From the NCBI GenBank assembly GCA_024663395.1, contig JANFAH010000016.1, forward strand, positions 1,116,001 through 1,180,000: a stretch of DNA of 64,000 bases, read 5' to 3'. The position numbers and the translations under genes are program-made. The DNA is from Pisolithus tinctorius (lineage: Eukaryota; Basidiomycota; Agaricomycetes; Boletales; Pisolithaceae). Shown piece by piece: positions 12,201-25,331 of this stretch (position 1 is the stretch's first letter; every line of letters starts with the position of its first letter). The notes below the pieces were generated by a model. The model searched no databases. It worked only from the letters and a program-made list of their open reading frames with translations, and was not told the origin of the DNA.

Positions 12201-15200
12201 AACAGGCTAAGGTGACGAAATAAACGCACCTGGATTAATAGCCAGTCAACGTATGACTCTGCCTCCCAACCATCGCAACCAGTATTTTCCATCTCCTTGT
12301 GTAAATCCTCGGCTTGGCCATTCTTTGCCAAGGCAAGCATCCGGCGAGCACGCTGGTACTCCAGAACAAGCTTTGCGAATGCTATTAAACAACCTCGCCA
12401 ATCACGAGGCAATGAAACTTGCGATGTTGATGCAAGGCAGCCAAGGAGAAGCTTTGCTGTGATTCGTGGCCACCAGCCAGACATGTGGACTGCGTGCTCG
12501 CTTGTCGTTTGTGGTCCCAAGCATTCAACAAGGAACCTTAGGAAAGACTGGTATCTTGTCCTGGTTTGCTCGCAATATCTTCTGAACGACTCCACCAAGG
12601 GTATGAAGGTACCCACTCCCAGGGTCGGCCGGCCACAACTGAGATGGTCCGCACTTTGATGGAGCTCATTCGCATAGATAGTCTGAAACGTCGAGTTTGC
12701 ATTCCGCCGAAGGTCGCCAATCAACTGGCTCATTTTCCTAGATCAGGTGAAACGAACCAGGGTCAGAACAAAGTAGATGTCGATGGTACAAGAACAAATA
12801 CCGAGTTTCAGACCGGGAAAAAGTCTCGGCAAGGGAATAATGTAGAGCATAGTCGTCATGATGGAGATCGAATCCCAAGTTCTGAGGCTTCACCTCATTT
12901 AGTAGCACGGCAGGTGCAGCACGATGGAAGAGGGCCTCCAGGGTCACGTCCGGGTTCACTCGACGGTGGCCTTGGCTTGCTGTTACAAAGGAATATGCCA
13001 GTTGTTGGTCAGCAGAGGAAGAGGTAGCCTTTTTGTCAAGAATTGACTCTACGCGATTCATGTGATCCTTCAACTCCATGTTCCGATAGCAACTCGCGAA
13101 CAATGGGCTGAGATCAGATTTCAATGCGTCAATGTCATACCACGAGCAGTTCGGAAAGTCGCTAGGAGGCTTCATACACGGCCATGCCGCAGTCGCTTTT
13201 TCAATTACTTCGTTTTTCTCTTGTTCGCGCTGTTTCATGTACTCCGTTGTATCGACGCCGGGCGGGCGAGGTTTCGCGCGCCGGGAAACAAACTGGGTCA
13301 GTGCATGTTGTGAAGGTGGATACCCGTCAGAGAGGTCGTAAACCGGGTGGTCAGGTGGGTTTTCTTCCTTGAATTGAGGCATTGTTGCGAAGGCCAGTAA
13401 AGCATCAGCGACGACTTCAAGCTTCGGAGAGGCATATACCATGGCAGACAGAGAGAATATGAGTTGGAAACGATGCCGTGGTGCTTGGCTCTTTCGACAG
13501 CTGTCGTACAGTGAAAGCCAGATGGCAGGTAGGTCTGGGGATAACCAGTCTTTGTTGTAACGCAACGAAAATGCCTGCGAAACACCCAGTATAGTTCCTT
13601 TCCATGACTTGACTAAGCCTTGGAATTTTTTGGCTGGACATCTTCGAGCTGACCAGTTATAAACAGCAAGGGCAGTGCTGTGTGCCCGGAGTTCATTAGC
13701 GGATGACAGTTGTACACCCCTTGCCTTGTAAACAGAGTCACGTTTGCCGCCAAGAAGGGGATGGTGAGACTTTCGAGGGTAAAGCACTGCAGCTCTGATT
13801 GCAGCACGAAGAAGCAGGTCGTCACTACAAGCTAGTGGGAAATCCTCTAAAGGCGGCGCAGATTGGCCATGAAAAACTTGCCGTTTTTCTTGTATCTCCT
13901 TGATAGACGAGCAAGCATAATAAAAGCCACAGTGCTGAGATGCAACCGGGAGACCCTGCAGCCAGTGCACGGTTTGCATGCGCTTCAAATGTTTAGGGTA
14001 CCACGTTCGGCGAGTGGTCAGTCCTGCTATACAACACAATAGTTTGGCGGAACGGTCATCAACCTTCATGAAGGACCGACATGCAGCAGAGTGCAAAATG
14101 GATAGCGCTTCCTCTGTGCCAGTCCTCTGCGTTAGAGGGTCCACCGAAGATGGTTTGCTGGTCAGTGCATGCAGGTAGGCCCGATAAAGATTGCTAGCCA
14201 GGCTAGCATTGCCAACCAGACATCCCAAGTCGGTGTCAATTCGGAATATTTGGTATCGGAACCGTTTGTGCGCCGGACCCGACATATCGATCATGACCTG
14301 TACATGATTACCTTGCTTCGAGAATGAAACATCCCCGTCCGGTACAAGAACGAGTCTCTGGGCACCGTCGTCGGCCAAATTGGTCTTGGGTCGCAAGACA
14401 AGTTTGTTTGCTAGCCCGATCAACGTTCCTGCAGATTGGGTTTCGTCATATACCATACCGCGAGGATGACGGCACTCCAACTCCTGGTTATCATTGACGA
14501 AGAAAGAAAGACCATAGCGTGGTAAATCAACAGACACCATATTCGGATTCTCCAGGGTGATAATGAGGTTCTGTGGATTCTCCAAAGGCTGAAGCCGTTG
14601 AGACAACATCTTCCAAGTTTGACTGCGGACATCGAAGAGTCTGACATCTCCCCTAGTCATCAAATGACATCCAGGTGAAAACTTAAGCTTCCAGTTGTCA
14701 GGAGATGGCTTCCACAAATTCTCTATAGGACGAGCCTCCATCGTCTGAGTTGTGAGGTTGAACCAGTGTACATGATTCTCAACCAGTGCAGCCGGAAAAT
14801 CCGACCCCAACTTCTGGGAAGGAATCAATTCGAAAACGTCCGAGTCGGTTTCTGTTTTGGCTCGAATCATCAAACCGTCCGTTCCCATTCGGAAGTAAAC
14901 CTGCGGGACCAAGCTCGACTATCTGTGAATACGAATCGACCAGAACACCTACGCGATATTTATCAATCAAACCACGAGTAGCATATTCCATTCCAGCCAT
15001 ATCACCAGGAATGACATCCGGTGCCTGCTGCTGGGGATGAGTTCACGGAGTAGATTATGTAACATCAACACACTTACAGCACCAAAAAGCGAGATAAAAC
15101 ATGGATCCATCCTGATCTCGTCCGGCAGACTTCCCATCGGACGTCCATCCACCAATAAAGTACCGTTAAGGACGTCGAAGCTCACTTTTTGTGACCACTG

Positions 15201-18200
15201 GGAGGCAGAACTGGATGTATCGGTAGTGAACCAGCTACGATGACCAGCGCCCGCCCTCTGCCATCGTGTGCCTCTGCGGTACCCAGGCCAAATATGTTTG
15301 ATTCCGAGGTCAATGCCGACATTTCCTCCCAAGATCATATTGCCCATATGCTCCTCCAATTTCCATGATAAGCGACGGTCACGTTCGATAAGGAGCCTTG
15401 ATATCCCAGCAAGAGCACTGAGCTGTGAGGGCGTGTTATCATGGATAACTATCGCACAGCACACTAGAATCTCCAGATCCCTAAAGGAGTCAAGGAGCTG
15501 CGTCACGTTATCGAGACCCACGTCAAAAGTGCTGCGGCAGATGGCGCCCAAGTCACGAAGTCGTCCTCGAAGCTGCTCCTTGTCAACCTTGCACGTGGCC
15601 AGTCCTAGTTTGTGAGAGAGTTCCAACACCCAACTGAACGTCCTCTCCCGGACAGTACGCAGCAGCTCAAGAGCTCTATAGTAGTTATCGTCTTGGACTG
15701 AGGATGTCGCAGAAAGCATTCTACCGACCACGAATGATATTGTGTACATCGCCATACCCTCCAACCAATTTCCCGAGACAGTCGACATGAGAGTTTCAAG
15801 TTCGCCCAGGAGTGAGTGACGGAAATGTGGCTGTTCCAGCTCAACATGCCACACCAACTTCCCGTCATCTGATACCGGACCAACTTGGCTAGCTGCTTGA
15901 GAGAAGAGTAAGTGGACCTCGTAACGACGGAAGGTCAAAGTATTGGAACGAATCTCCCGCAAAATATTAAGCCACTGCAATAAAGGGCCGCTGCGTAGGT
16001 GACCATATGCTGTGAATTCATGCGTAGAGAGGTCCTTGTCACAGTCTGTCTGACTGCAGAGCACATCGTTTGACGTGTGGGCAGTATGCTGAAGATAGCG
16101 TTGTAAGTTACGATAGGGGCCAGGCGGGAGCTGATGGGAGCAACGGCCGGATATATCCACAGGGCCGAAGCAGTCAGCTGGGGAGACACGGGATTTTCTA
16201 TCGTAGTAGTAAAAGTTGAGACCATTACTGACGCAGACTCTGCTCTCCACCGTCGGTATATTGGTTGAGCGGTAATGGGACTTTATGAAGGGTTTCGCGT
16301 CAGACGCCAGCGTGATACGAGACCTAGCATGTTTAGTGTGGTAAGAGGACAGCGCAGAATAATCTTCGAGACAGGTATGAGGATGTTTCTGTTGCAGTGG
16401 CGGGGAACAGATATCGACAAGCAAGAGGCAAATGATAGAGCGCCACATGTTGAAAGCGAGTGGGGGATTCAGCTCGAATACGGCCACTGCGGCCCGACAA
16501 GGATCCTCCGGAAGCGGCCACTCGTGCACTGTAATCTCGATTTTCGACTCAGACTCAAGCCTGCACTTCGCGCACTTCCGTTTGGGGTGTTTCTTTTTCC
16601 GACGACCATTAACCCCATAACTGTGACCCATGCCAGCAGCACGCTTAGTGATGTCGTGGTAGCGTTCATTCGACTGCTTGAGCTCCAAAAGTTTTTCTTC
16701 CCGCTGACGACGAGCAGCATCAACAATGGCGTCTCTAAGAGCTAGCAAATCTGGAGCTTGGTTGAAGTAGCGCACTGCAAAGTTGGTCGAGGTCGCTCGG
16801 TCCGAGAATGCAGACCACCCGTTTATTGCTTGAGAGTAACGCATGTGGATGTAATTGGAAGCGAGGCGAAGTCGCTGGATGTCAAGTGCATCCCGAAGAA
16901 GCAATCGTTCCAGGAGAGAGACAGGTATTTCAGGGGAGTATTCACGAAGCATGAAAATTTGTCGGGTGACGAGCTTGTCTAATGCAACCCATAACTCGAT
17001 TACGGTGAGAAGCATTCGGGAGAAGCCTTCTGGATTGCCTTCGTACGTTTTCCTAGCTGCTAATGAATAATTGCTGGCTAGGAGCTGCAGTTTCTTGCAT
17101 GCTGCATCAGCATCATCCCCTAAGACACCGGCAACCCAATCATCGATGCCATGGCTAACTTCTCGTTCCACATCATAGAGCGCCAAATGGGGGTCTGCCT
17201 TGTAGGCGTCCCGGAAGAAGTCACCAGTGGTCGATAGAAAATTATCCAAATTACCGCGCATGCGGCGGCTGGTCACAGAACTGGCAGGCCGCACGGTGGA
17301 GTAGCTTGGATTCATGATGTCGGTGATATACTTGTGACTGTCGAGTAAGGAGAGTCGAGTATCAGCCAGGATATTGAGGGAAAGGGGATTCCACATTGGT
17401 AAGAAGGCATCGCTGTCCTGCACCTGCTTCCATCTTTTATCCAACAGATTCCGGATGTCCGTACACGTCTGCAGCACGGAAGCTGACAACCAGTCAGGGG
17501 CTGACCCTCCCAGTTTTGTCAGCCGACGACTGATCTTAGCGGATATCCAGTGCAGGACGTCGTCAGGCATTCCTTGGACCAAGGCTTCTCGGGCGAGTCC
17601 ATTCATGAAGAATAATATGAACGCCTTGTAGCCGTCTATCCCGAGACCATTTCGTGCAAGCGTAGTCTGCAGAACGACTCTGATCATCAACCAGAGTGAA
17701 GAGCGACGCCAAGGGAGACGGGCATCACGCCACACGACGTCATCACCAATACGTTTGCTGATTCGCCGGACTTCGGCAGGCCTGCCAACAGCTCGCAGGA
17801 TGCCGGTCAACAGCTCTGTTATGTACCGAGGGTGCACAGTATCCCGCTCCTCGGAAACTGTCGAACCCGCCTTGCGGGTCGTTGGAGCCGCGTCAAGACT
17901 GTCGTCGTTCATCTCGCAGAGGAAATGAGCAAGCTCGAGGCGGAATACAGCGTCATCAAAAACCGCGTTTGAGATGGCGATCGCGGGCCCCGGGTACGAA
18001 CATATGAGTTTGCCACAGGAACCCATGACCGCTGCGGCAGTAGGGGATACTTCGAAGGATTCTGCAATGGTTTCCTCTGCATCTCTTCTGAACACAACAG
18101 CAGCATTCTGGGCATGGATAAGATAAGCAACAACGTCTGTATGGAGTCAGTACGGAAAAAGAATTGCTTTTGCGACATACAACACATACCTCCAGTTGTC

Positions 18201-18451
18201 ATGGATGCGAGCTGGGACGCGACGGGGGTTTCTTCTAGCTGGTGAAGATGTGTTGCCTCGTAAAGATTGTGCAATAGCTTCTTCACACATTCCCAATGAG
18301 CTCTTGCAGGGTTATCAAGGTGTCTAGAGTAATCGAATGCCGAATCACATATTGCTTCAGACAGAGCAAGATCATTTGAGTGAGAATGATCGTCCTCGTC
18401 AGGAAGCTTCAGAGGAGAAAAGACGTGCGTGATCCTGTATTGCAATGACAT
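9157..18451 (-). CDS. Giant DUF6606/DUF3638/DUF3645 protein, truncated by the LINE
   Basis: Fungal P-loop protein of unknown function; the uninterrupted gene would encode 3,060 residues. Coding blocks (minus strand): 18451-18190, 18136-15078, 15024-14953, 14900-12790, 12737-12230, 12161-10754, 10708-10193, 10142-9211, then 2610-2296. Introns are 45-68 nt with GT-AG ends, every junction joins in frame, and the summed length is a multiple of three. The start ATG at 18451 precedes YRITHVFSPLKLPDEDD, typical of the N-terminal DUF6606. The DUF3638 core has a Walker-A-like LQLNMGEGKSSVIVP near residue 2040 and an acidic DESDE near 2168. A later DDAHTRGTDIKFP and KDRLTQGCMRMRKLG resemble helicase C-terminal motifs. 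GFSGTNDARYLLP belongs to the DUF3645 region. After codon IDQVN (9210) the frame runs into the antisense poly-A tail, giving a run of Phe and a stop at 9157, so the last 104 residues are lost. Confidence 0.88.
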
Positions 18452-18871
18452 TTGTATCTCTTTCAAGTACCAGTTTCTTCAGCGATCAGCTTAGCAAGTG
18501 GATGTAGAACCTTGCGGGAAGTCGGATGCGCTAAGAGGCAGCTGAAACAGGGCCTTATCACCATGAGTTCATATATGCCATAGGGCGTCTACTTTGCCTC
18601 GAGGCTGCCCACTTCTGATAGGTCGAAATCCAGGGCGCAACTGTACACTTAAGGAAGAATGAAAAGATAGTGATGGAAGCGATGGAAGGCATTCTCGAAA
18701 CCCATCACGCTTAGGATGAGCGACGCCCACCCATTCTTTTCGCTCCCAACTGTCTCCGAGTAACGGGGCTATGATAACGGAAACCTTGAGGGACCCACAG
18801 TGACTGTCTTTCTAACCTGGAGTTTCAGATGACGGGTGAGCCAGTGGCGCAACCTAGAACAAGTGGCGGAG
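18452..18871. other. Upstream region of the giant gene
   Basis: This probably holds the promoter and 5' UTR of the minus-strand giant gene. I see no TATA box at a convincing distance and no ORF with motifs. It ends where a putative LTR begins with TGTAACGACC at 18872. Confidence 0.5.
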
Positions 18872-19210
18872 TGTAACGACCCGCGCTTCCGCGCCGGATA
18901 CGACAACAGAACCAAGTACAATATGACAGCTTTGACACTTCCTCTTTAGTACGATCCTTTGTGTACATAGGTATATAAAGACTCATGTAGTAGGTAGGAG
19001 GGACCAGTTTTATCGAGAGACCCTTGGCCAGTTCTGACAAATGACGCTTGAGACCTGTCGACGGAAACTCTCTTACCAGTGTGACCTAGTCTTGCGACCG
19101 TCACATATTTTGAACTACCTCTTCCCTCTCTCTTCGCTCTACTCCCTCTAAGTCGAAACCCTTCGCGACGACGTCAAACTCCATCTTGGTCTGATCAACC
19201 GAGTGTGTAG
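18872..19210 (+). repeat. Putative 5' LTR and leader of gypsy element G3
   Basis: The segment starts TGTAACGACC, a common opening of fungal gypsy LTRs, and contains a TATA-like gtatataaag at 18971 in the sense orientation, followed by pyrimidine-rich sequence up to the gag ATG at 19235. No second LTR copy is present, because the element is truncated, so the 3' boundary of the LTR and the primer-binding site cannot be fixed. Confidence 0.45.
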
Positions 19211-19234
19211 TCACCTAGTCGCAACTTGCTGAAC

Positions 19235-22200
19235 ATGTTTCCCTTTACCCCAGCTAGTATCAACAGTGAGATAAAGCGTCGGTGCTCGACCATGGAACCC
19301 ATGGCGAATGGCCCCTGGGTATTCGGTGAGACCGAGCAGAATGGGGAGAGCGTCACTGACGAGATGCAAAGCCATCAGGTGATCTCTCCCACGGTTCCCG
19401 AGTCTCCGGACTACGGTACGGACGGATATGCATTATTTTCAGTTTGCATCGTCCAAGAACCGACGGGCACTGTAAACAATGACAGTGTCCGGCGCCAGCA
19501 CCTTGACACAGTAGTCGAGATGGATGCTGAGTCGCAAACAAACGCAGATCTTGATTTGGTACAGACACCAGCTCCTGCTAATAAAATTAAACTACGAAGG
19601 CCTGTAGTATGGAATGAGAACTGTCAGCCAGAGAAACCCAGAGAGCGGGTAAGGCTGGACATACCACACATGAAGGAATCCACACCAGCACCAGTGAGAC
19701 AGCTGGACTGGTCCACGTTCAAGGAAGATGACTCTTACCTTGGCGAGATCCCACAGGAATGGACTCGACCCATGGCAGCGCAGCCACAAGTTGATAGTGG
19801 CTCAACGATGGGTGAACCACATGTCGTGTCGCCTGAAAAAGGGAAGGGCCATGAAATCGAAGATGGTGGAGCTGTCAAAGCATATGAGGATGACATACCC
19901 TTCACCCTTCCCCATGGTGGCAGTGATGATGACCCAATGATAATCATTCGAGAGCAGCAAGCCATTATTAATTCCCTAAGAAAGGAGAATCTATGCAACA
20001 AAGCCAGAATGGGATCGTCTGGGCTCAGACCAGAACAGAAGGAGAATATTGAAGCTGTGAACTTGCTCGACTTCATGAATGATAAGACACATAAAGGCCC
20101 AACATTACCAAACAAGAAGAAAGAATATGCTGACATATCCAGCTGCAGAACCACCCCATTAGCCTGTGCAACGAGTGTGTTTCCCTACCAGAGCATGCTA
20201 CTGAGAGCAATGCATGGGGACCCTGATGACAATGACCCAGACTCATCAGATCCTGGATCTGGTGGCAGGGAGGGCCCAAGTAGCAGAGGCCCACCTCACA
20301 GACCAATAGCACCCAGGGATTCGTCTGACTCCTCATCTTCGACTGATGACTCCTCAAGCTCAGATGGTTTATCCTTGTTTGGGTCTGACTTCCTAGGAGA
20401 GGAACCATCTAGCATGATCACAGCTGATTCAGATCAAACAAAGGCATGGAAGCATGAGAAGAAGTGATGCTACTGGGCTAAGTTGAACAAACTGAGGTAT
20501 CAGCAGGCATTCCTCAAGGAAGACCCACCATTCACATACAAAGGTGAAGTTCAGGTTGGATTATTCAAGAAATGGTGTCAGGAGCTTTGTGATTGGGTAT
20601 GACATACATGCCTGGACTGCAAAAAGAGTATCCACATTGCCAGGAAATACTTGAGTGGGCATGCTTACCAGTTCTATGAAAGGGACATCTTAGATTTCAG
20701 AAAACAATATTCCCTCACTGAATTCTTTGAGGCACTTTTCGACTACATATTCCCAGCAGATTTCCAGATGCAACAATGTGATAAATTTGATGCATGCCAC
20801 CAGGATCACTGTTCAGTATTGGACTTTTTGCACTGACTCCAAGAAATAGCAGACACTGTTGGAGACATAGGTGAATGAGAGGTCATGTTAGCATTCTGGA
20901 GGCACTGCAAACCTTATCTACAAGCAGAACTCACCAAGAATGGGTATGATGCCACCATGATCTCTTTGGTGATGCTCAAGTCTGAGTGCATCAAGTATGA
21001 GAAGGCAAAACGTGTTATTGATGAGGAGTGGCATCAGCTCCAAGCTGGAAACTGTGAGCCCAGAAATAGACAACCCCCTCACCAATTCAACACACACACC
21101 ACAGATCGGATCAGCACTGCTGCTGTTAAGACTACATCAACTATGAGTGATAACAGCATGGCCAGAGGCCAGGATAAGAAACTTGACAAGGAAAGGAAAC
21201 AGTGCCTCTGCTGAGGGGAAATGTTTCTCTTGTGAAGCAACTAACCACATTGAGCAGAACTGTCCAAAGTGCTGGCAGACCTGCACTAAGCCTTATAACA
21301 ATAGGAAAATCACAGTAAATTCTGTAGGCCTTTCAGCAGCAGAAGTATGACTAGCTGTGCTACAGGAAGGAACTGACTTGGGCCTGTTTGCTGCATCTAT
21401 AGTGTGCTCCAAGACACCTGAACTCCAACAAGCTAAAAGGGACTTGGTGAAAGCACAAGCCATTGCAACCCTATATGACATGGTTCCCCTTGCACTGGAC
21501 TGGACAGACATCCCCAGCAACACACCCTTCCAACCAGGCTGCTTCAAAATATCTGAGCATGGAGGACCAGAAACATATCTCCTTATTGACTGGTACACAA
21601 ATGAGGATCATCTACTGTACTATTCAGATCTCATACAGTGAGGGACAAAAGCATTGCAATGTTTGTGAGGTGTAACTTGCTGCCAATGTAGCTCAGGCTA
21701 TTCTGCACAGAGAATCATGATACCTATACCATTGGAAAGGGGTGACTCTAAGCTTTCCAGAGCACTAAGGTTCAGTCAAAACAAAGCAATACATGCTGAG
21801 ATACACCCTATTCTTTACAAAACGTGCATTGCAACGCTTTTGTCCCTGACTGGTGAAATCATGAAATGTGACCTTTTGATGGGATTGACGGCATGGAGGA
21901 TGGGAAAAAATGATTACATAATAAACCACATGATCTTCCAGATGATTTGTCAGCATGTAAACAATGACAAACATTGGACTTGTACCATTAATCCTCCCTT
22001 TTTTACCACAACTCATGAAATCATCTCTCTAGCTCACATGGTCATTTTCTCAAGGAATTCTTATCAAATACTGGTGGCCACCACAGTGCCATCAGTATAA
22101 CATGCTCTCAGAACCATCAGTCCCTTAAAAAACCTGCCATCAGTCATTTCCTGGACTGTTTCCCCCCCCATGCCTGATGTGTTCTGGGACTAATCAGTAC

Positions 22201-24547
22201 TTGGAAGGCTGAAAATGTTATGGAGGTCAATCTGGCACTTCAGAACATGATGTACAAACCAGTCCCCTCTCAACCAATGCATTTCTGGCACAGGGACACT
22301 GATATGGAAGTTGGGGTGAGACAAAACCTCCTGGTGCTCTGAGCACCATAAGAGGGTTCACTAGATCTTGCTCTGATCTGAACTGTAGATGACTGGGGAA
22401 GGATTATTTGGTCATATGTGACCAAAGGCAATATTCAGGGCCAGATGGAAGCACAGGATTCTGCTCCATGGCAGTTCAGTAGCATATCCTTCTGATGACA
22501 CCCAGGGGTAAAGAGGATTTTGTCTTGCCCTAACTTCCATACCACTGTCCCTGTGCCAGAAATGCATTGGTTGAGAGGGGGATAGTTTGTCCATCATGTT
22601 CTGAAGTGCCAGATTGACCTCCAAACATTCTCAGCCTTCCAAGTACTGATTAGTCCCAGAACACATCAGGCATAGGGGGGGAAACAGTCCAGGGAATGAC
22701 TGACAGCAGGTTTTTCAAGGGACTGATGGTTCTGAGAGCATGTTATACTGATGGCACTGTGGTGGCCACCAGTATTTGATAAGAATTCCTTGAGAAAATG
22801 ACCATGTGAGCTAGAGAGATGATTTCATGAGTTGTGGTAAAAAAGGGAGGATTAATGGTACAAGTCCAATGTTTGTCATTGTTTACATGCTGACAAATCA
22901 TCTGGAAGATCATGTGGTCTATTATGTAATCATATTTTCCCATCCTTCATGCCCTTAATCCCATCAAAAGGTCACTTTTCACTATTTCACCAGTCAGGGA
23001 CAAAAGCATTGCAATGCACTTTTTGGAAAGAATAGGGTGTATCTCAGTATGTATTGCTTTGTTTTGACTGAATTTTAGTGCTCTGGAAAGCTTAGAGTCA
23101 CCCCTTTCCAATGGTATAGGTATCATGATTCTCTGTGCAGGATAGCCTGAGCTACATTGGCAGCAAGTTACACCTCACAAACATTGCAACACTTTTGTCC
23201 CTCACTGTAGATCCCAATTTTGACATTGTGCGATGGCTTCACCTAAAGAAATCTGAGCAATATGATGAGCTTCTATTTGAGTGGCAAGACCCACATATTT
23301 TGAGATGCATGGACCCTGAAGTGAGGGCATCTACACTGTGTAATGGTGACTGCTACTGCCCAGATGACTGTACTGGAACAGTAAATACATTAGCATGTGC
23401 TGCAACCAGCCTCCCTGGTGCAAGGCAGAAACACAAGATCAGCGACACAGTGACTGAGTGGAACTCTGCATGGGTCAAGGGTGGACTGTGGGTGTTGCCA
23501 AAACCCATTATTGTGATAGTGAAAATCAATGACCAGCCCTGCTGAGCCCTGCTGGACTCAAGCTCACTCTCAGACTTCATATCTACTACATTAGTGGACC
23601 AATTACAGTTACCACTTGATGTCCTTGACCGACCACTCAACCTACAGCTAGCAGTCTCTGGGTCCTGTAGTAAAGTAAAGGCTACAACCTCACCCAATAT
23701 CTCTTATCAGAATATTAATGAGAAGCACATTCTAGACATAGCAAACCTGGATTCATATGACCTAATATTGGGAATGCCTTTCCTATCCCAGCATCAAATC
23801 TTACTCAGCTTTAATCCATCCCAAGTAACTGTTTGGAGTGATGTCTCACTACCCATCTGTGGTGTGCAGACAATCACCCTTGAGTCCTGCACTACTGAAC
23901 TTCAAAATGACATGATTGAGAAATATTGGGATGAGCTGTGTGAATATGTGAAGGAAATATGCAAGGAAGCCATTGAGACACCTTTGCCTCCCCTTCAGGC
24001 AATACATCACATAATACCATTGATTGATGAACATAAAGTCTACTCATGGCAGCCATCTCACTGCCCTGAGGCAATGAAACCTCTCTGGCATGCAAAGCAT
24101 GATGACTACCTATGGACTGGGCATTGGGAATTTCATAGTGGTACTAATTCTGTCCCTATGATAATGCTAAAGAAACCTACAAAGGATGGAACCTTACATT
24201 TGCAGACAGTACTAGACACTCATGAATGCAATGCCAACAGAAGAAAATTAGCATCCCCATTGCCAGACATTGAGGCAATCCTGCACAATGTGGTCTCACA
24301 CCCATATTGTTCACTATTAGATGGAAAGGATGCATATGAACAAATCCAGGTTGCTCCAGAAGATGTGCACAAGACTTTATTTACCACCCCTGATGGCCAC
24401 CCTTGGCAGCAGTTTTTGGCCATTCCCACGGTCTTTAGATGTAGTTTATGTGTACATGAGAATAGGTCATATAGATGCCATCCTCAGGGTGAGGCTCATG
24501 CCAATCCCAAAAATAGTTGTGTCATCTACAAGCCTCCAATGCCATAA
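19235..24547 (+). pseudogene. G3: decayed, truncated Ty3/gypsy gag-pol, interrupted by a foldback element
   Basis: Remnant of a Ty3/gypsy polyprotein in the + orientation. Gag (ATG 19235 to about 21100) has an acidic Ser/Asp-rich N-terminal extension, then a capsid-like region (SGHAYQFYERD, FDYIFPADFQ). A zinc knuckle CFSCEATNHIEQNC (CX2CX4HX4C) lies at about 21229. A retropepsin-like LLDSSSLSDF lies at about 23550 with DSS in place of the usual DSG, and LILGMPFLSQHQILL follows. RT is recognisable from YLWTGHWEFHSGTNSVPM to LLDGKDAYEQIQV and then stops, so most of RT, RNase H and integrase are absent. The internal stops at gag 20465, 20600, 20836 and 20878 and before the protease are TGA where CGA (Arg) fits the frame. 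The foldback element at 21636-23207 interrupts it; without it the frame reads YYSDLIDPNFDIVRW. Confidence 0.8.
21636..23207. mobile_element. Foldback Tc1/mariner-like element, copy 1
   Basis: Non-autonomous DNA element of 1,572 bp, almost entirely two inverted arms of roughly 690 bp around a short loop. Ends are CAGTGAGGGACAAAAG and its inverse, flanked by TA at 21634-21635 and 23208-23209, the duplication typical of Tc1/mariner elements. It encodes no transposase; the roughly 130-codon open frame in the arms is repeated in both copies because the arms are conserved. It is nested in the G3 gag-pol frame. Its right arm is more diverged than its left arm. Confidence 0.88.
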
Positions 24548-25331
24548 TGAATTCCCTAGATACTGTATGTAAGCCAACATCTGCTAACCTTTGTGAGTCA
24601 CTTGTAAGAGCCACTGGCGATGGTCCACCATAGTAGACTGATGTTTCTGAGAGGCTATGCTGAGGGTCTTGTTGTTGGAACATAAAGTGCCCCTGTGGTA
24701 CCTGACCACTGTGCGATGTTTTGGCTGCTTACATAAGCTGAAATAGCGCACATACTTGTAGTATTTCCTACTAGTATTCCTTCAGTAGTTTGTTCACTAC
24801 TGAGGGTAAGTCCATTCATACTACAAGTATTCTACTATACTGACATCCTGTAGTAGCCTACAGGTATATCTAATATCTCAGTAGTTTGTTCACTACTGAG
24901 GTAGCCTACAGATCTTTCAACACTTGTCTCCATAAACCTTTGTGAGTAGCTCTTAAGAGCCACTGGCAGTGGTCCACTGGAGTAGACTGACATTGCTGAG
25001 AGACTACACTAGAGGGTTTTGCTGGAGTCTTTGTTGTTCAAACCATATGTTTTTTTTTGTGTTCTTTGTGGCAGTCATCCCATAATATGTTTTCTTCAGT
25101 TAGTTTTGACCTTAGTCACACAAGAACGATTCGCAGGGCATAAACTAATTGTATTGGAGGGATACAGAACACGATGTGTATTGACAACCAATACATACTG
25201 TGCATGAGATCTTGGAAGCATGTGGTAAAATTTTTTTTAAAAGTTTTCTCTTGAGAATGGTAAGGAAGATGTACACAGATGGCAACACATAAGCTCAAAA
25301 AACACCAAGCCCCAGAAGCTAAAATGGCAGA
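24548..25331. repeat. Unassigned segment with direct repeats and two identical hairpins
   Basis: I find no gene. An imperfect direct repeat of about 90 bp begins aacctttgtgagt at 24586 and again at 24935. Between the copies a perfect 20-nt sequence at 24783-24802 recurs at 24879-24898. Each forms a hairpin with stem CAGTAGT/ACTACTG. The segment joins the broken end of G3 to the decayed minus-strand ORFs and may be the end of an unidentified element. Confidence 0.6.
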
